From Ferruginibacter sp. (lineage in GTDB: Bacteria; Bacteroidota; Bacteroidia; Chitinophagales; Chitinophagaceae): a stretch of 6,358 bases of DNA. The notes below the pieces were generated by a model. It ran no database searches and was not told where the DNA came from. It was given only the letters and a program-made list of their open reading frames with translations. Every line of letters begins with the position of its first letter. The stretch's first letter is position 1. The stretch is taken from contig JANYFI010000211.1 in NCBI GenBank assembly GCA_025362765.1, forward strand, positions 1-6,358, written 5' to 3'. Made by a program: the position numbers and the translations under genes. Below are positions 5,341 to 6,358 of this stretch, piece by piece.

Positions 5341-6358
5341 AGATTTTGATTGTAATGGATCCAGGTATCCTTGTGCCACCGAATGGATACGGGGGTATTG
5401 AGCGAATTGTAGAAATTATGGCCCTTGAATATAGCGAAATGGGACATGAGGTTCATTTACTTGTGACACCCGGTTCGATTGTAAAAGGCTGTACGGTTTA
5501 TCCTTTTGGAAAGGAAGGGTTCCCTCCGAAAAAGGCAGATGCTTTAAAAGCCATTCCAACTGCCTGGCAGTTTTTGTGGAAACATCGCGAAGATTTTGAC
5601 CTGGTGCATAGTTTTGGCAGGCTGGCGTACTTATTACCGATACTGAATCACCCGGTAAAAAAAATAATGTCGTACCAGCGGGAAATTGATAACCGTAATA
5701 TATGGCTGATCAATAAATTACCCCGGAAGAATATGTTTTTTTCTGCCTGCAGTGCTGACCTGTTGTCAAGGTTGAATATCGCATCCAAAGGTATTTGGGC
5801 TGCTGTTTACAATGCCGTTATTTTTTCCAAATATACTTTACAGCCTTACCTGCAGGAAGATGCGCCTTTGATGTTCCTGGGCAGACTGGAGAGGGTTAAA
5901 GGCTGTCATACGGCGATTGAAATTGCAAAAGCCACCGGTAATAAATTAATCATTGCCGGTAATATTTCCACTCTTGCGGAAGAGCTGGATTATTTTGAAA
6001 AAGAAATTAAGCCTTTTATTAATGGTACTCAGATCATTTATGTGGGTGCCATCAATGATGCTGAAAAAAATCATTACCTCGGTTTATCTAAAGCGCTGAT
6101 ATTTCCGATTGAGTGGAAAGAACCTTTTGGTATTGTGATGATTGAAGCCATGGCCTGTGGTACGCCTGTCATTGGTTATAATAGGGGATCGGTAAACGAA
6201 GTAATAGATGAGGGGATAACTGGTTTTAAAGTTCATGATAAAGCAGGCATGGTGCTGGCTATAAATCAACTTACTGCAATCAACAGAACAAACTGCCGCC
6301 TGCATGCAAAGAAAAGATTTGATGCTTCCGTGATTGCTTTGGATTATTTAGGGCTGGC
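5337..6358 (+). CDS. GT4-family glycosyltransferase, 3' end beyond window
   Basis: An open frame starts at the ATG at 5337 and runs to the window edge without a stop, giving 340 residues plus two bases. It is a clear GT-B/GT4 enzyme. The N-terminus MKILIVMDPGILVPPN leads into the loop YGGIERIVE at 18-26, then GHEVHLLVTPGS and HSFGRL at 91-96. The donor domain has MFLGRLERVKG at 179-189 (R183, K188), LIIAGN at 204-209 and YVGAI at 235-239. The EX7E motif is E262 and E270 in KEPFGIVMIE, followed by AMACGTPVIGYNRGSV. The ending RFDASVIALDYLGL matches the last helix of this family, so perhaps only about 10-40 residues are missing. The P-P-x-x-YGG-x-E-R start plus the EPFG box resembles a widespread subgroup annotated only as family 4. 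The overlap with the FkbM stop implies co-translation. Some blocks look richer in G and C than the upstream genes. Donor and acceptor are unknown. Confidence 0.92.
   Translation, partial: MKILIVMDPGILVPPNGYGGIERIVEIMALEYSEMGHEVHLLVTPGSIVKGCTVYPFGKEGFPPKKADALKAIPTAWQFLWKHREDFDLVHSFGRLAYLLPILNHPVKKIMSYQREIDNRNIWLINKLPRKNMFFSACSADLLSRLNIASKGIWAAVYNAVIFSKYTLQPYLQEDAPLMFLGRLERVKGCHTAIEIAKATGNKLIIAGNISTLAEELDYFEKEIKPFINGTQIIYVGAINDAEKNHYLGLSKALIFPIEWKEPFGIVMIEAMACGTPVIGYNRGSVNEVIDEGITGFKVHDKAGMVLAINQLTAINRTNCRLHAKKRFDASVIALDYLGL

Noticed and set aside
5250..6305. Minus-strand frames opposite the FkbM end and the last GT4
   Set aside because: The plus strand here encodes two enzymes with intact motifs, including the ATGA overlap and EX7E, so the antisense frames are not credible genes.
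1..6358. tRNA, rRNA, CRISPR, insertion sequence or prophage signals
   Set aside because: Reading both strands I saw no cloverleaf-like gene, spaced direct repeats, transposase motifs or long terminal inverted repeats; coding sequence fills nearly the whole window.

Overview
This window is an all-plus-strand stretch of a surface-polysaccharide (O-antigen, capsule or exopolysaccharide type) biosynthesis cluster. It holds four glycosyltransferases (three GT-B/GT4 and one GT-A/GT2) and two SAM-dependent methyltransferases, with no RNA gene, mobile element or CRISPR array. The DNA is AT-rich, all starts are ATG, and most starts lack a strong Shine-Dalgarno sequence and sit behind AT-rich leaders. 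With the protein styles, this suggests a Bacteroidota bacterium; that assignment is an inference from style, not from a marker gene.

Layout: 2-46 is a probable 3' tail of an upstream gene. Then come GT4 (50-1213), class I methyltransferase (1248-2051), GT2 (2086-2928), a GT4 with a cysteine cluster (2987-4315), FkbM-family methyltransferase (4456-5340), and a further GT4 (5337-6358) that is still open at the window edge and lacks only its extreme C-terminus. Gaps are short (3, 34, 34, 58 and 140 bases), and the last pair overlaps by four bases (ATGA), so one operon-like transcription unit is likely. No gap contains a convincing promoter or intrinsic terminator.

Working together, the four glycosyltransferases would add successive sugars from activated donors to a lipid-linked or growing glycan on the cytoplasmic side of the inner membrane. 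The two methyltransferases would O-methylate sugar hydroxyls or a related part of the glycan. Polymerase, flippase, exporter and nucleotide-sugar synthesis genes are not in this window and would be expected nearby. Sugar identities cannot be read from the sequence.

I found no clearly new system. The points most worth a second look are: the reading frame of the second GT4 stays open for 46 codons past its TAG and ends in a TAATG junction with the next start; a small hairpin spans that same TAG; a perfect 8-base tandem repeat lies directly before the GT2 start; a nine-A run sits early in the second GT4; and that same protein carries a cysteine cluster.
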